DNA from: Paenibacillus sp. MBLB1832
GTDB lineage: Bacteria > Bacillota > Bacilli > Paenibacillales > NBRC-103111
Length of the DNA stretch: 64,000 bases
Direction of reading: 5' to 3'
Assembly (NCBI RefSeq): GCF_032271945.1
Contig: NZ_CP130319.1
Coordinates: 4,483,001 to 4,547,000, forward strand
Numbering within the stretch: the first letter of the stretch is position 1; each line of letters begins with the position of its first letter. The notes below the pieces were generated by a model. The model had not been told where the DNA came from and did not search any database. It worked only from the letters and a program-made list of their open reading frames with translations. Position numbers and translations under genes: made by a program. This document shows positions 39,129 through 48,929 of this stretch, one piece after another.

Positions 39129-40575
39129 GATTGGCGTGAGCATGTATTAAATCCATTTTCTTTTGCCACAAGGCTTCGCTCAAATTCACGCGATACACTT
39201 CGGGATTGAGCAGCCGCACATGCTCGGGCCACAAGGTCTGCATTTGCTTCGCATGATAATCACGAATCTCATTCAGGCTAGGAAGCTCGTAAATGAGCTT
39301 GCCATCTATGAAAATTGGTTGAAGCAGCGGAATCGCTTCGTATCCCTCTACATATTTGAAGATGTAAGGGTGGAGGGGGTCGAACAGCTTAATTCGCGCC
39401 CCTTGTCGAATGCCATTTTCGTCCTGCAAAGCCAAGTAATCCGCTTCCGCTTTACCCGTTGCGCGGTTAACAATCCGATAGGCTTCCTTGAAGCCCGGAT
39501 TGGTCACTTTCTCGGGGTTGCCCGAAATCTTAATCACCGGCACGAATTCGCCGTCGATCTCGCGGGCAACGAGCTTATACACCCCGCCGAGCGCAGGCTG
39601 GTCGGCGGCGGTGATCAGCTGGGTGCCGACGCCCCAGCTGTCGATCCGGGCCCCTTGGGCTTTCAGCCCTGCGATGATGTGTTCATCCAAGTCATTGGAT
39701 GCCACAATCTTCACCGCAGGAAAGCCCGCCTCATCCAGCAGGCGCCGCGCCTGCTGGGACAAGTACGCCAAATCGCCGCTGTCGAGGCGAATGGCGTTCA
39801 GTTGCTTGCCGCGGCTGGCGAGCAGGCGCGCGGTCTTGATCGCATTCGGCACGCCGCTGCGCAGCGTGTCGTAGGTGTCCACGAGCAGGGTCACCTGCTC
39901 GGGCAGGGCTTCGGCGTACGCACGGAAGGCTTCCTCTTCCGTGTCGTGCGCCTGCACCCACGCGTGCGCGTGGGTGCCCTTGGTCGGGATGCCGAACAGC
40001 ATCCCGGCGCGTAGGTTCGATGTCGCGTGGAAGCCCGCGATATAGGCGGCTCTGGCGCCCCAGATCGCGGCATCCGCTTCCTGGGCGCGGCGCGTGCCGA
40101 ACTCCAGCAGCACGTCGTGCTGGGCGACGCTTTTGATACGCGAAGCTTTCGTCGCGATGAGCGTTTGGAAGTTCACGAACTTGAGTATCGCCGTCTCGAT
40201 CAACTGGGCTTCCCACATCGGAGCAACCACACGCACGAGCGGCATGTTTGGAAATACGAGGGTGCCTTCGCGAACCGCGTGCACATCCCCTGTAAATGAG
40301 AACCCGCGCAGCGCTTCGAGAAACGTCTCTTGGTAATTTTCCTCCTGCTCCCGCAAATACGCGATTTCCTCATCGCCAAAACGCAAGTTTTGCAAATAAT
40401 CAATCACGCGCTCCAAGCCTGCAAATACGGCGTATCCACCGTGAAAAGGCAGCTTCCGGAAATACATCTCGAACACTGCTCTGTTCGTATGGGTCCCATG
40501 CATCCAGTGCGCGTACATCATGTTGATTTGATATTTATCCGTATGCAGGGTCAATTCATTCCTAGCCTTCTCCAT
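39124..40575 (-). CDS. pncB: Nicotinate phosphoribosyltransferase
   Basis: PncB joins nicotinate to PRPP, with ATP, to give nicotinate mononucleotide in NAD salvage. The 483-aa protein starts LTLHTDKYQINMMYAHWMHG, has LLEFGTRRAQEADAAIWGAR and the PRPP-binding region NAIRLDSGDLAYLSQQ followed by VASNDLDEHIIAG. The length fits the Bacillota type. Its central part (about 39550-40130) is clearly more GC-rich than the rest of the window, which produces long open frames on the other strand. AGGTGG precedes the ATG. It lies 46 bases downstream of pncA on the same strand. Confidence 0.95.
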   Translation of the reverse strand: MEKARNELTLHTDKYQINMMYAHWMHGTHTNRAVFEMYFRKLPFHGGYAVFAGLERVIDYLQNLRFGDEEIAYLREQEENYQETFLEALRGFSFTGDVHAVREGTLVFPNMPLVRVVAPMWEAQLIETAILKFVNFQTLIATKASRIKSVAQHDVLLEFGTRRAQEADAAIWGARAAYIAGFHATSNLRAGMLFGIPTKGTHAHAWVQAHDTEEEAFRAYAEALPEQVTLLVDTYDTLRSGVPNAIKTARLLASRGKQLNAIRLDSGDLAYLSQQARRLLDEAGFPAVKIVASNDLDEHIIAGLKAQGARIDSWGVGTQLITAADQPALGGVYKLVAREIDGEFVPVIKISGNPEKVTNPGFKEAYRIVNRATGKAEADYLALQDENGIRQGARIKLFDPLHPYIFKYVEGYEAIPLLQPIFIDGKLIYELPSLNEIRDYHAKQMQTLWPEHVRLLNPEVYRVNLSEALWQKKMDLIHAHANP

Positions 40576-40621
40576 GTTAAAACGCCACCTCTCCTAAGAA
40601 CATTTCCCGTATTCGTTCATT

Positions 40622-41170
40622 TTAATTTGACCAATCCCGAACAACCTTAGCCCCTAGCGTCTGCTCATAATGCCTCAAAGCCCAAGCATGACCCTCGTGA
40701 TCAAAGCTGGCAACAGCATCCGCATGAATGGTAAGCGCAAAGCCCTTATTATACGCGTCAACCGCGGTATGTAAGACGCAAATGTCCGTGCACACCCCCG
40801 CCAAATGCAGCTCATGCACCCCGCGCGCTCTCAATTTCAGTTCAAGATCCGTCCCGCAGAAGGCGCTGTATCTTGTTTTGTCCAACCAATCCATGTGATT
40901 GTGGCGATGATTGTACACACTTTTCAATTCTCCATAGAGTGCTCGCCCTTCAGTATCTCGAATATTGTGCGGAGGGAACAACTTCGACTCAGGATGAAAA
41001 GGATCTTCCGCTTCATGCAAATCAACTGCCATAACAACGTAATCTTGTTGGTTTACAAATTGCTCCGTCAACTCGCATACGCGCTGCTCAATGGCGATGG
41101 CTGGCTCCCCGCATGGCAGCTTTCCAACGACGAAATCAACGGTATAATCGATAACAATTAATGCTTTCAT
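40622..41170 (-). CDS. pncA: Nicotinamidase (isochorismatase family)
   Basis: PncA hydrolyses nicotinamide to nicotinate and ammonia, supplying PncB. The 182-aa protein has the catalytic Asp (D8) in ALIVIDYTVDF, the catalytic Lys in DKTRYSAFCGTDLE and the nucleophilic Cys in AGVCTDICVLHTAVDAY, with cis-peptide region before it. Metal ligands are likely AVDLHEAEDPFHPES. An earlier in-frame ATG exists, but GAGGCG is better spaced to the ATG at 41170. With pncB 46 bases downstream this is a two-gene NAD salvage operon. Confidence 0.93.
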   Translation of the reverse strand: MKALIVIDYTVDFVVGKLPCGEPAIAIEQRVCELTEQFVNQQDYVVMAVDLHEAEDPFHPESKLFPPHNIRDTEGRALYGELKSVYNHRHNHMDWLDKTRYSAFCGTDLELKLRARGVHELHLAGVCTDICVLHTAVDAYNKGFALTIHADAVASFDHEGHAWALRHYEQTLGAKVVRDWSN

Positions 41171-41231
41171 GGTCATCGCCTCATTTTTATATTTTCAAAA
41201 TGACATTATCAAATGTTAAAAAGAATAGCCT

Positions 41232-41249
41232 ACCTGTAAGTGTACAGTT
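41232..41249. promoter_or_regulatory. Candidate operator upstream of pncA
   Basis: ACCTGTAAGTGTACAGTT contains the inverted repeat CTGTA-AGTG-TACAG about 60 bases upstream of pncA. Niacin-responsive NiaR sites in Bacillota are CTGT/ACAG-rich inverted repeats, so NiaR is the first candidate; the match is only partial and is inferred. Confidence 0.35.
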
Positions 41250-41334
41250 CAGCAGTTTAATTAGAGCTCTTTTGTTTATTTTTATATTGTCATTATGACA
41301 TAATTAATTTCATGATGCAATAGGCGAATTTCAA

Positions 41335-41655
41335 TCATTGTGAATCTGGGTATATATTGGCATAGTTCACCAGAATGGTCATGAATCCGAAGAAGATGAA
41401 GGAAAGGAAAGCCAGCATCCCCAGCTGAAACACATTCGGAAGAACGATGCTTAATGCACCTGTGACCACGCAGGCCCAGTTCTGCCACATATGATCCCCA
41501 GTTTTGCCCAATACTAACATCGAACATACAAACTGCAGACTCCCGATTATCGCACATCCGAACAGCGCATTCGTCACATCCCCGAAACCAAACACCCATG
41601 GATTAAGAAGAACCCAGATTCCCATGATCGCCGACAGACAATTTCTCAAATACAT
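41335..41655 (-). CDS. SPW-repeat family small membrane protein
   Basis: The protein of about 106 aa has four predicted membrane helices arranged as two pairs. The first pair carries the family motif as LNPWVFGF; the second copy appears degenerate (MWQNWACVVTGALSIVLPNV). SPW proteins (PF03779) are small integral membrane proteins of unknown function. GAGGAG lies 9 bases before the ATG at 41655; a longer start eight codons earlier is not supported. It is a single gene facing the pncA promoter region. Confidence 0.75.
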   Translation of the reverse strand: MYLRNCLSAIMGIWVLLNPWVFGFGDVTNALFGCAIIGSLQFVCSMLVLGKTGDHMWQNWACVVTGALSIVLPNVFQLGMLAFLSFIFFGFMTILVNYANIYPDSQ

Positions 41656-41725
41656 AAGCGAACACTCCTCTTTATTCATGATGTTCTAGTATATGCAAAC
41701 GCTTACAAATGTGTGTGCGGAAAAA

Positions 41726-41865
41726 GTGGGGGCCGGGGCGAGTTTGGGTGCTGAACCTCCCATTTTGGGAGGCTCCGGGCGATCTTCGGCGTAGGAGCCG
41801 CTGAGATGGCGATTTCGGCCAGCTCAGCGCGCGTTCTCGCGGTTGCCGCCGCTTCCGCCCCCCAC
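41726..41865. repeat. GC-rich structured intergenic element
   Basis: This about 140-bp, GC-rich stretch has partly complementary ends (GTGGGGGCCGG at the left, CCGCCCCCCAC-like at the right) and a perfect inner hairpin, CCTCCCATTTTGGGAGG. It also includes a 15-mer, TGGCGATTTCGGCCA (41807-41821), shared with the intergenic region at 50021-50035. No coding frame with a ribosome binding site is present. It looks like a palindromic intergenic repeat unit. Confidence 0.55.
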
Positions 41866-41871
41866 CACAAA

Positions 41872-41912
41872 CAAAAACCCCCACCCGCCTATTCCAATAG
41901 GCAAGTAGAGGC
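41872..41912 (-). terminator. Terminator of the DUF3298-type gene
   Basis: GCCTATT-GG-AATAGGC with G-rich extension is followed by a T-run on the minus strand, just past the gene stop at 41920. Confidence 0.8.
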
Positions 41913-41919
41913 TTCAGCT

Positions 41920-43038
41920 TTATTCCACGATGTGCAGACCAGCCGAATCTGTCGTAGCGGAGGCATGCAAGATGTTCGTCACAAAGGCAATGGGCACATA
42001 CAGGGATTCATTGATGATCACGGGTGCAGCGCCGAGGGATTTAGGGGCCATTTTCGCGAAGAAATAGCTGTCCTTGCCAACCGTAACACTCGTCCATTGC
42101 GCACCTTTTGTCAGTTCAGCTGAATAAGTGTCTGGGTTCCATGTCACGGTATAACCTAACCCCTCGGCAACTTTTCGGTATGGAACCAGGGAAACACCGT
42201 CCGCATTAACGACCACTTCGTTCGTCGCCAATTCGACTTTAGCCCGCTGCTCAGTCGGGGTAATGGTCAAATTGTCAGCCAAGGTGAAACGGAACTCTGG
42301 GCTTCCAGATGATCCTGGCGCGATCGCATATTTCGGGAAGACAACGACCACATCTCCTTTTTCCACATAAAACCCTTGCTCGGAGCTAATCCCTTTGAAT
42401 TGATCTTTGAAGTAATTTTGCGGTTTTTCCGCGATTTTGGCAACGACACCTGCATCTACGGTTTCTTTGTAATTCGCGCCCAACAAATCTTGCAGCGTCA
42501 CACGCTGCGCATGCTCAGCATTGAGCACGTTGTAGGTGTCCAGCCTAGGCATCCCCGTCCCGCCTGTTGCTGCGTAGGTAGTAATTTCAAGGGAAATCAC
42601 ACCTGCTGGATTGCCTGTGCCGTCCGATTTTAACGCATACGTAATCGTAAGTCCGTAAGGACGGAATGTAAAACCGGCTTCCTTCGCTTTAGCCGAATCC
42701 TCCCCAGCTGCTTTCTCCAAGGCCGCCAAATCCTTGTTCGCATGGGAGAGAATGATATCGTTCAACTCACCTTGATATTGCACATCGAGCATCCCCGTTA
42801 ACTGAGGCACTTTGATGTTCGTTGTCACATCTGCGCTTGTTGAAGTGAGCACGACATCCTTGACACCGACTGGTGCCGCAAGAACTGGCGAATTCACTTG
42901 CTGAGCCGTTTCTTCTTGCGATGAAGCCGATTCTGCCGAAGCAATGCCCGCCACTGGTATCACCGCAGCACTCACACCTACGATCAGCGCACAGCTGACA
43001 ACACCCATTTTCAACATGTTCCACGGACTTTTTCTCAT
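41920..43038 (-). CDS. Secreted protein with DUF4163/DUF3298 (RsiV-like) and stalk domains
   Basis: The 372-aa protein has a signal peptide (cleavage likely after GIASA near residue 35). It is followed by the DUF4163-DUF3298 pair found in RsiV and peptidoglycan deacetylase PdaC (about 70-250, with TLQDLLGANYKETVDA and GDVVVVFPKYAIAPG). A C-terminal copper amine oxidase-like stalk domain follows (about 265-370, VSLVPYRKVAEGLGYTVTWN). It is therefore exported and probably wall-associated; RsiV binds lysozyme through DUF3298, so binding of a wall ligand is a reasonable guess. GGAG precedes the ATG. It is monocistronic. Confidence 0.82.
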   Translation of the reverse strand: MRKSPWNMLKMGVVSCALIVGVSAAVIPVAGIASAESASSQEETAQQVNSPVLAAPVGVKDVVLTSTSADVTTNIKVPQLTGMLDVQYQGELNDIILSHANKDLAALEKAAGEDSAKAKEAGFTFRPYGLTITYALKSDGTGNPAGVISLEITTYAATGGTGMPRLDTYNVLNAEHAQRVTLQDLLGANYKETVDAGVVAKIAEKPQNYFKDQFKGISSEQGFYVEKGDVVVVFPKYAIAPGSSGSPEFRFTLADNLTITPTEQRAKVELATNEVVVNADGVSLVPYRKVAEGLGYTVTWNPDTYSAELTKGAQWTSVTVGKDSYFFAKMAPKSLGAAPVIINESLYVPIAFVTNILHASATTDSAGLHIVE

Positions 43039-43162
43039 TTCCCCGTCACTCCTTCATTGTAATCGTCATGTTATCTCTTCTTTTTCTAACCTTTACACTA
43101 TCGAAACGAATGAGCTGGGGAAAAAGTCTGGGTGTCACAATTTTTTCACAATTTCAGTGAAA

Positions 43163-44869
43163 TTAGTTAAGACGGAACGAATTCACGACTTGGTTTAAGT
43201 CCGTGGCAATCACGGCTAGATTCTTGGCAGAAGCTGTGATCTCCTCGGCGGAAGCTAGCTGCTCTTCTGTCACTGCTGCAACAGACTGCACAGTACCCGA
43301 TGTTTGCTGTGCAACGAAGCCCACTTGCGCCACAGTGGCTGCAACTTCTTCCGAGCTTGCTGCCATTTGTTCAGCAGCCGCCGCTGTCTCTTGAATTTTG
43401 CTCGCGACTTCTTGCGAGGCTTGTACGATTTGCCCGAATGCCTGCTCAGCCACGCCAACTTCATTCATACCCTCTTGCACCTGCTTGCGCCCTGCGTTCA
43501 TTACGTCAACGGCACGAGCTGAATCACGCTGCATATTCGCGATTAGATCGGAAATCTCACGTACGGAATCATCCGTTTGCGAAGCCAGCTTCCGAACTTC
43601 GCCCGCAACCACCGCGAAGCCTCTGCCGCTCTCGCCAGCACGCGCAGCCTCAATGGCTGCATTCAATGCCAGTAAATTCGTTTGGGACGCAATATGACCA
43701 ATGAGCGTTGTGATTTGTCCAATGTTCTGGGAGTGATGCTCCAGCTCATGAATAACTTCATTAGCTTCATCCACAGAAGTGCTGACCTGTTGCATTTTAT
43801 GAACAACACGTCCCATGGCTTGCGTACCGTGCTCGGCTAATTGCGTAGCCGTCATCGACAACTCCGAGACATCCGCTGTTGTTTCAGCAATCCGTGAAAT
43901 CCCTGCTGCCATTTCTTCCATCGCTCGTCCACACTCCACAGAGCTTTGAGCTTGCGTATCAGCTCCGCTAGCGAAATCCTGTACCGACACAGCAACATGC
44001 TGGGAGGCCGACGTATTTTGTTCCGAACTGGAAAAGAGCTGCTGCGAAGAAGCCGCCACACTCGTCGATGCGATCTGCATTTGTTCCACAGAGTCACGCA
44101 AGTGGTTCACCATTTGATTCACAGCCCCAATCATGCGGCCGATTTCATCTTTATTTTTAACCACAATCCGCTCAACCGTCAGATCACCATTCGCAATCCG
44201 ATTCATCGCTTGTGAAGCTTTGCGCACAGGCACTGATATATTCATCACTAGAAAGTAACAGGTCGCCAGCATGAATAGGATCAACACCGACAAGACCATA
44301 ACCGATGTTCGAATCGAAGTTTGATACACTTGTTCACTATCTTCTACTGCTAACAGGCCGCCCTTCTGATTAAAAGCCACCAGTTCGGCTATCGACGGCT
44401 GCATTTTCTTAAACGCGTCTGTCATGATCTGGGTACTCTCGATTGCTTCCTTCGCTTTACTCGGGTCACTAGTCAACTGTTTATTGGTCAGAAATGCCGC
44501 TTTAAAAGCGTCCCAATTCTTATTTAGTTCCTGTAATTTCAATTCATCTTCGTCATTAGCTACAGTATCCTTATACTTTGCTAACAAATTGTCAATTTGT
44601 GTAATGCTCGCAGTCAAACCTGTGTCGAAGGGCTCATGCTTCTTCACATCTGGCTCTAATTTTTTCTGAAAGTACAAAGCCAGCATATGCTCCGAATTAT
44701 AGTGAATGTCCTCGATCGTTTGAATGCCGTTCATCCAATTCCCGGCAAGTTGCACGTTCGTCTGTTTCAAAGCACCCATACGGCTTAGATCCGTCCAGCT
44801 TATTCCCCCAACTAACAACAAAATGATTGCAAAAACTGTGACTAATTTCGTTCGAACTGAAAGCTGCAT
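43163..44869 (-). CDS. Methyl-accepting chemotaxis protein (four-helix sensor)
   Basis: The 568-aa receptor has a classical layout: membrane helix 1 (about 8-30), a helical extracellular sensor of the 4HB_MCP type (about 30-185), membrane helix 2 (about 188-210), HAMP (about 211-265) and the signalling domain. The hairpin tip reads [25 protein letters not shown] within the CheA/CheW-binding region. The extracellular domain gives no hint of ligand. It ends in [11 protein letters not shown] without the pentapeptide used by CheB/CheR in enterics. It is divergent from the hybrid kinase gene at 45031. Confidence 0.93.
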   Translation of the reverse strand: MQLSVRTKLVTVFAIILLLVGGISWTDLSRMGALKQTNVQLAGNWMNGIQTIEDIHYNSEHMLALYFQKKLEPDVKKHEPFDTGLTASITQIDNLLAKYKDTVANDEDELKLQELNKNWDAFKAAFLTNKQLTSDPSKAKEAIESTQIMTDAFKKMQPSIAELVAFNQKGGLLAVEDSEQVYQTSIRTSVMVLSVLILFMLATCYFLVMNISVPVRKASQAMNRIANGDLTVERIVVKNKDEIGRMIGAVNQMVNHLRDSVEQMQIASTSVAASSQQLFSSSEQNTSASQHVAVSVQDFASGADTQAQSSVECGRAMEEMAAGISRIAETTADVSELSMTATQLAEHGTQAMGRVVHKMQQVSTSVDEANEVIHELEHHSQNIGQITTLIGHIASQTNLLALNAAIEAARAGESGRGFAVVAGEVRKLASQTDDSVREISDLIANMQRDSARAVDVMNAGRKQVQEGMNEVGVAEQAFGQIVQASQEVASKIQETAAAAEQMAASSEEVAATVAQVGFVAQQTSGTVQSVAAVTEEQLASAEEITASAKNLAVIATDLNQVVNSFRLN

Positions 44870-45030
44870 TCCTGAATTCCCCCTAGAGTTCCATTTATGG
44901 TTATCAAGTTTGGTGTATACACATGAGGTCCAATGGGTAAATCTTAATTTAAATTCATTAAATTTGTTCGGTTACGCGCATTATAAAACTATGAAATTTC
45001 CTAACAATTACCTGTGTCCGGAGGCCGTTC

Positions 45031-48000
45031 ATGCGATCATCCTTGCGTTTCAAAGTCGTCTCCTCGCTAGTACTTATTACCTCTATCTCCCTTACCCTTA
45101 TAGGTGTAACGAATTACCAACTGTCCCGTTCGAAGCTCCTCCGCCAAATGAATGATCAATACCTAACGTCCGTATCGAACTCTGCTCAAAATTTATATGA
45201 TTTCCTGTCGATACGGGTGGCCGAAGTCGAGCTCATTAGCCGTGTCAATATCATGACCACTGGGACACTCGCGGAACGATTAAGCTTTCTAGCCCAAGAG
45301 CTGCGAACCAACGAGAATCTCTACCATACGATGGCTGTTGCTGATTTGGATGGCACACTGCGATTTCCATCAGGTAAAACGGTATCTATCGCTGAGGAAG
45401 ACCGATTCCAACAAGCACTTCAAGGGAAAACCGTCATTGCTGACCCTCATTTATTCAAAATGAAAAACAGCTATTTGATCTCCATCACTGCGCCTATTTT
45501 CAATCCTCGACATGAAGTGACGAGTGTCATTGATGTTTCACTGGACGCTGCGCCGACCTTTCAAAACCATCTGATCGCTCCGCTCCAAAGCGGAGAAATT
45601 CTCGTCGTTAACCAAGAAGGGTTAATCCTGTACGACAATGATCCTGAAACTATACTTACGAGGAATATTTTCGAAGATTTTCCGAATTTAGCTCCCCATT
45701 TTAAGAAAGCAGTTCAACAGGGAACGGGATATATCGATGAATCGTTCATCAGCGGGCAACGGACGAGGTGGTTTTATTCTCGCGTGCCTAGCCTGAATTG
45801 GTTCCTCGTATACTCGATGCCTATTACGTATATTGAAGCGCCAACCAGTCCGTTACTTTGGTGGACCATTGGCTTAATCGTGATGACCATCCTCATTATC
45901 TTCTGTCTTATCTATCTCACGATGAATACGTTGATCCTCAAGCGAATTAAGCAAATCCTGCACGTGACGGAGGCGGTTGCTGCGGGAAACTTCCATACGA
46001 AGCCCATCGTGTTCAAAAGCAAAGATGAACTTGGAGCACTTGCCGCTTCCGTCAACGGAATGATGGAAAACATGCGGGAGCTCTTCGACCCCTTCGATGC
46101 TTTCATTCGGCACAATCAATACGCCATGATCGTGATGGATCCAAATTTTCTGATCAACCACCTCAATGGGAGAGCCATAGAAATGCTGGGCTATCCACTT
46201 GCCGAGGTCCACAAAACAGCTACTCCGCTCCTTTGGCTGGATCAAAAGCAAGTAACGGAACGCGCTGCGCAGTACTCCTCAGAGCTAGGAGAACACGTAC
46301 CTGCGGATTGTACTGCACTCGTTATTCGCTCCCTGCGTCATTTAAAAGAAGACCCGGAATGGACGTGGTATCACAAAGACGGTACACGGCTCTATGTTCA
46401 AGCTAGTGTGAGCTGTATTACCCATCCTGATGGTAAACTGAAAGGTTACGTACTCATCGCACGAGATATCAGCGATATTAAAGAAAGCAACGAGATGAAA
46501 GCGCGACTGTTGACCATCGTAGAAAGTGCGAGAGACGCGATTCTCACCTTTGACCGTGAGGGGTACATTTTCTATATGAATCCGTTTTGTATGCAAACGA
46601 TTGGGCTTGAAGGAGAGTCTTACGAGCGCAAGCATTTTAGTGAATTGGTCGATATTATGAGCGAGATTCATTTGGAGGATGGCCTGAATATCGCGTTGGC
46701 GTGTGGCTTCTGGGAATTCGAGGCGGAGATTATGACCAAGCGGAAACAGCGCCTCATCCTCTCACTGATCCTCGTCCCTCACTTTCCAATGGAAAATGGA
46801 GACGTGTATTTCTCAGCTATTACACGAAATATTACCGATCTCATACGTGCCAAAGAGGAGTTGATCCTCGCGAAGCAAGAAGCCGAAGAAGCTAATCTGG
46901 CCAAAGGCGTATTCCTAGCGCGAATGAGCCATGAGATCAGAACACCGCTTAACGGGATCGTCGGTTTGTCGCATCTCTTAGAGAAAACAGCCATGACGGA
47001 ATTGCAATCCGACTATATCCGCAAAATCTCACGTTCTTCGCTCGCCTTGTCGCATATCATCAACGACATTTTGGATTTCTCGAAGCTCGAAGTAGATAAG
47101 CTCATCATAGAGCATGCACCGTTCCAACTCGACGAGACCACGGATCGTGTGTGTGAAACGCTCAGTGTTTTACTTGGATATAAGCCCGTTGATTTCATTT
47201 GCGATATTTCGGCTGAGATCCCCCAAGGACTGATCGGAGATGCGCTGCGCCTCTATCAGGTGCTCCTTAATCTCACCAGCAATGCCATTAAATTCACGGA
47301 GCAAGGCAGTGTAACGTTACGTGTGCAAGTCGACTGGCTCTCCGAAGAGAACGTGACACTGATCTTCCTGATTACCGATACGGGAATCGGCATGAATGAG
47401 GCCCAGCTGGCCAACTTATTCGAACCCTTCGTACAGGGGGATGAAGTAACTAGCCGCAAATATGGCGGAACAGGACTCGGACTTGTGATTTCCAAAAATA
47501 TCATCGAGAACATGGGCGGTTCCATCGCAGTTACGAGTAAGCAGGGTGAGGGCAGCCAGTTTGTCGTCACGCTCAACTTTGGCCTGCAGCCTCCGTTGCC
47601 AGAAACACAGACGCTTCTGCCCTTTCGCGTCCTGATTGTTGAAGATCATCCCATACTGAATCGGATGATGGTCCAGTGCTTACAAGCTAGATGTGCGGAC
47701 GCGAATGGCGTTCATTCATGGAAGGAAGCTCATCTGCAATTGAAGGAAGCTCCCGTAGACGTGGTTCTGCTCGATATGGAAGCCGATGACATGTATGGCG
47801 AAGACGTATGGCTCTCCATGCTCGATACGTGCAAACGCGCGGGAACGCGGACAATCATCTATACGTCGTTAGCTGGCAGGGATGCGCTAGAGAAACTTCC
47901 TGCCGCCGCTGCGCCTGACACCATCTTGGTAAAGCCGCTCTATCGCAATTTGATTTATCGCACCTTGGCGTCGTTCCTGGCGCCAAATGAGATGGGTGCT

Positions 48001-48837
48001 ATGATTGAGCATGCAGCACAAGAGGCCGTGCCTCTATATCAAGCTTCTCGTCCTGATTTGGACGTACCTCCCGTATTCAACAACGGAGTTCCCCTGCAAA
48101 TCCTGCTCGTGGAGGACAATGAAATCAATCAGACCGTGGCCCGCTCCCTGCTGGAGAGCATGTTTGACTGCCGCATTCAAATCGCTGGCAGCGGCTTTGA
48201 TGCACTGCATGATTTGGCGCTCCATGCCTACGACGTCATCCTCATGGACATTCATTTGCCTGGACTTGATGGAATCGAAACAACGAAACGCATACGTCAA
48301 GAACCGTTATGGCGACATATCCCCATCATTGCGATCACGGCAGATTCAACCTCGGATAATCGCATCGCCTGTATGGAGGCTGGCATGACAGAGATGATAT
48401 CAAAACCCATCATTCCAGAACGCCTACTAACCGTTATCTTAGAGGTCATCCCGCGAGCCACGGAGGAAGAGCGTGCAGAGCGGGATCTCGATGTTGGGCA
48501 AGCTCTGAAACGCATCGGCGGCAAAATAGACATCTACCGCGACATGCTTCGGAAATTTCTTACGCTAGTCCCACCGCAACTCGCGGGGCTGACGACTGCC
48601 CTGCAGGAAGGAAATCGTGAAGAAGCGCTGCGACTGCTGCACAGCTTACGGGGTTCCGCAAGCAGCTTGTCCGCTAATCGCGTATTCGCCGCGGCAAGCT
48701 TACTCGAACACCAAGTGGGCCTCTTGCACGCATCTGGCGCGGCAGCATGGGACCCCTTGGAGAGGAAAGAACTGGACAAACTGTCACTTGAACTATCCGC
48801 CGCGCAGCAAACCATCCAAAAATTGCTGGTTGATTGA
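45031..48837 (+). CDS. Hybrid sensor histidine kinase with two receivers and an HPt domain
   Basis: The 1268-aa protein contains, in order: membrane helix, dCache-type extracellular sensor (about 30-270), membrane helix, HAMP (about 300-350), two PAS domains (about 360-480 and 495-610), HisKA with H634 in ARMSHEIRTPLNG, HATPase (about 735-860, GTGLGLVIS), a first receiver (acceptor D915 in VVLLDMEADD), a second receiver (D1073 in VILMDIHLPGLDG) and a C-terminal HPt domain (H1204 in LLHSLRGSASSL). A full phosphorelay in one chain is thus present, but no separate output regulator is adjacent. GGAGG lies 8 bases before the ATG. Confidence 0.93.
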   Translation: MRSSLRFKVVSSLVLITSISLTLIGVTNYQLSRSKLLRQMNDQYLTSVSNSAQNLYDFLSIRVAEVELISRVNIMTTGTLAERLSFLAQELRTNENLYHTMAVADLDGTLRFPSGKTVSIAEEDRFQQALQGKTVIADPHLFKMKNSYLISITAPIFNPRHEVTSVIDVSLDAAPTFQNHLIAPLQSGEILVVNQEGLILYDNDPETILTRNIFEDFPNLAPHFKKAVQQGTGYIDESFISGQRTRWFYSRVPSLNWFLVYSMPITYIEAPTSPLLWWTIGLIVMTILIIFCLIYLTMNTLILKRIKQILHVTEAVAAGNFHTKPIVFKSKDELGALAASVNGMMENMRELFDPFDAFIRHNQYAMIVMDPNFLINHLNGRAIEMLGYPLAEVHKTATPLLWLDQKQVTERAAQYSSELGEHVPADCTALVIRSLRHLKEDPEWTWYHKDGTRLYVQASVSCITHPDGKLKGYVLIARDISDIKESNEMKARLLTIVESARDAILTFDREGYIFYMNPFCMQTIGLEGESYERKHFSELVDIMSEIHLEDGLNIALACGFWEFEAEIMTKRKQRLILSLILVPHFPMENGDVYFSAITRNITDLIRAKEELILAKQEAEEANLAKGVFLARMSHEIRTPLNGIVGLSHLLEKTAMTELQSDYIRKISRSSLALSHIINDILDFSKLEVDKLIIEHAPFQLDETTDRVCETLSVLLGYKPVDFICDISAEIPQGLIGDALRLYQVLLNLTSNAIKFTEQGSVTLRVQVDWLSEENVTLIFLITDTGIGMNEAQLANLFEPFVQGDEVTSRKYGGTGLGLVISKNIIENMGGSIAVTSKQGEGSQFVVTLNFGLQPPLPETQTLLPFRVLIVEDHPILNRMMVQCLQARCADANGVHSWKEAHLQLKEAPVDVVLLDMEADDMYGEDVWLSMLDTCKRAGTRTIIYTSLAGRDALEKLPAAAAPDTILVKPLYRNLIYRTLASFLAPNEMGAMIEHAAQEAVPLYQASRPDLDVPPVFNNGVPLQILLVEDNEINQTVARSLLESMFDCRIQIAGSGFDALHDLALHAYDVILMDIHLPGLDGIETTKRIRQEPLWRHIPIIAITADSTSDNRIACMEAGMTEMISKPIIPERLLTVILEVIPRATEEERAERDLDVGQALKRIGGKIDIYRDMLRKFLTLVPPQLAGLTTALQEGNREEALRLLHSLRGSASSLSANRVFAAASLLEHQVGLLHASGAAAWDPLERKELDKLSLELSAAQQTIQKLLVD

Positions 48838-48929
48838 AAAATACGTGATTTTATGTCACTATATGCGTATGCCCTATCCCATAGGGCATAACGAGCATGT
48901 CATTTTATTCGTATAGGTGGTTACTCATT

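Noticed and set aside
39163..40014. 283-codon open frame on the plus strand opposite pncB
   Set aside because: It is the antisense of a well-conserved pncB in a GC-rich stretch, has no ribosome binding site and reads as low-complexity Arg/Leu/Ala sequence.
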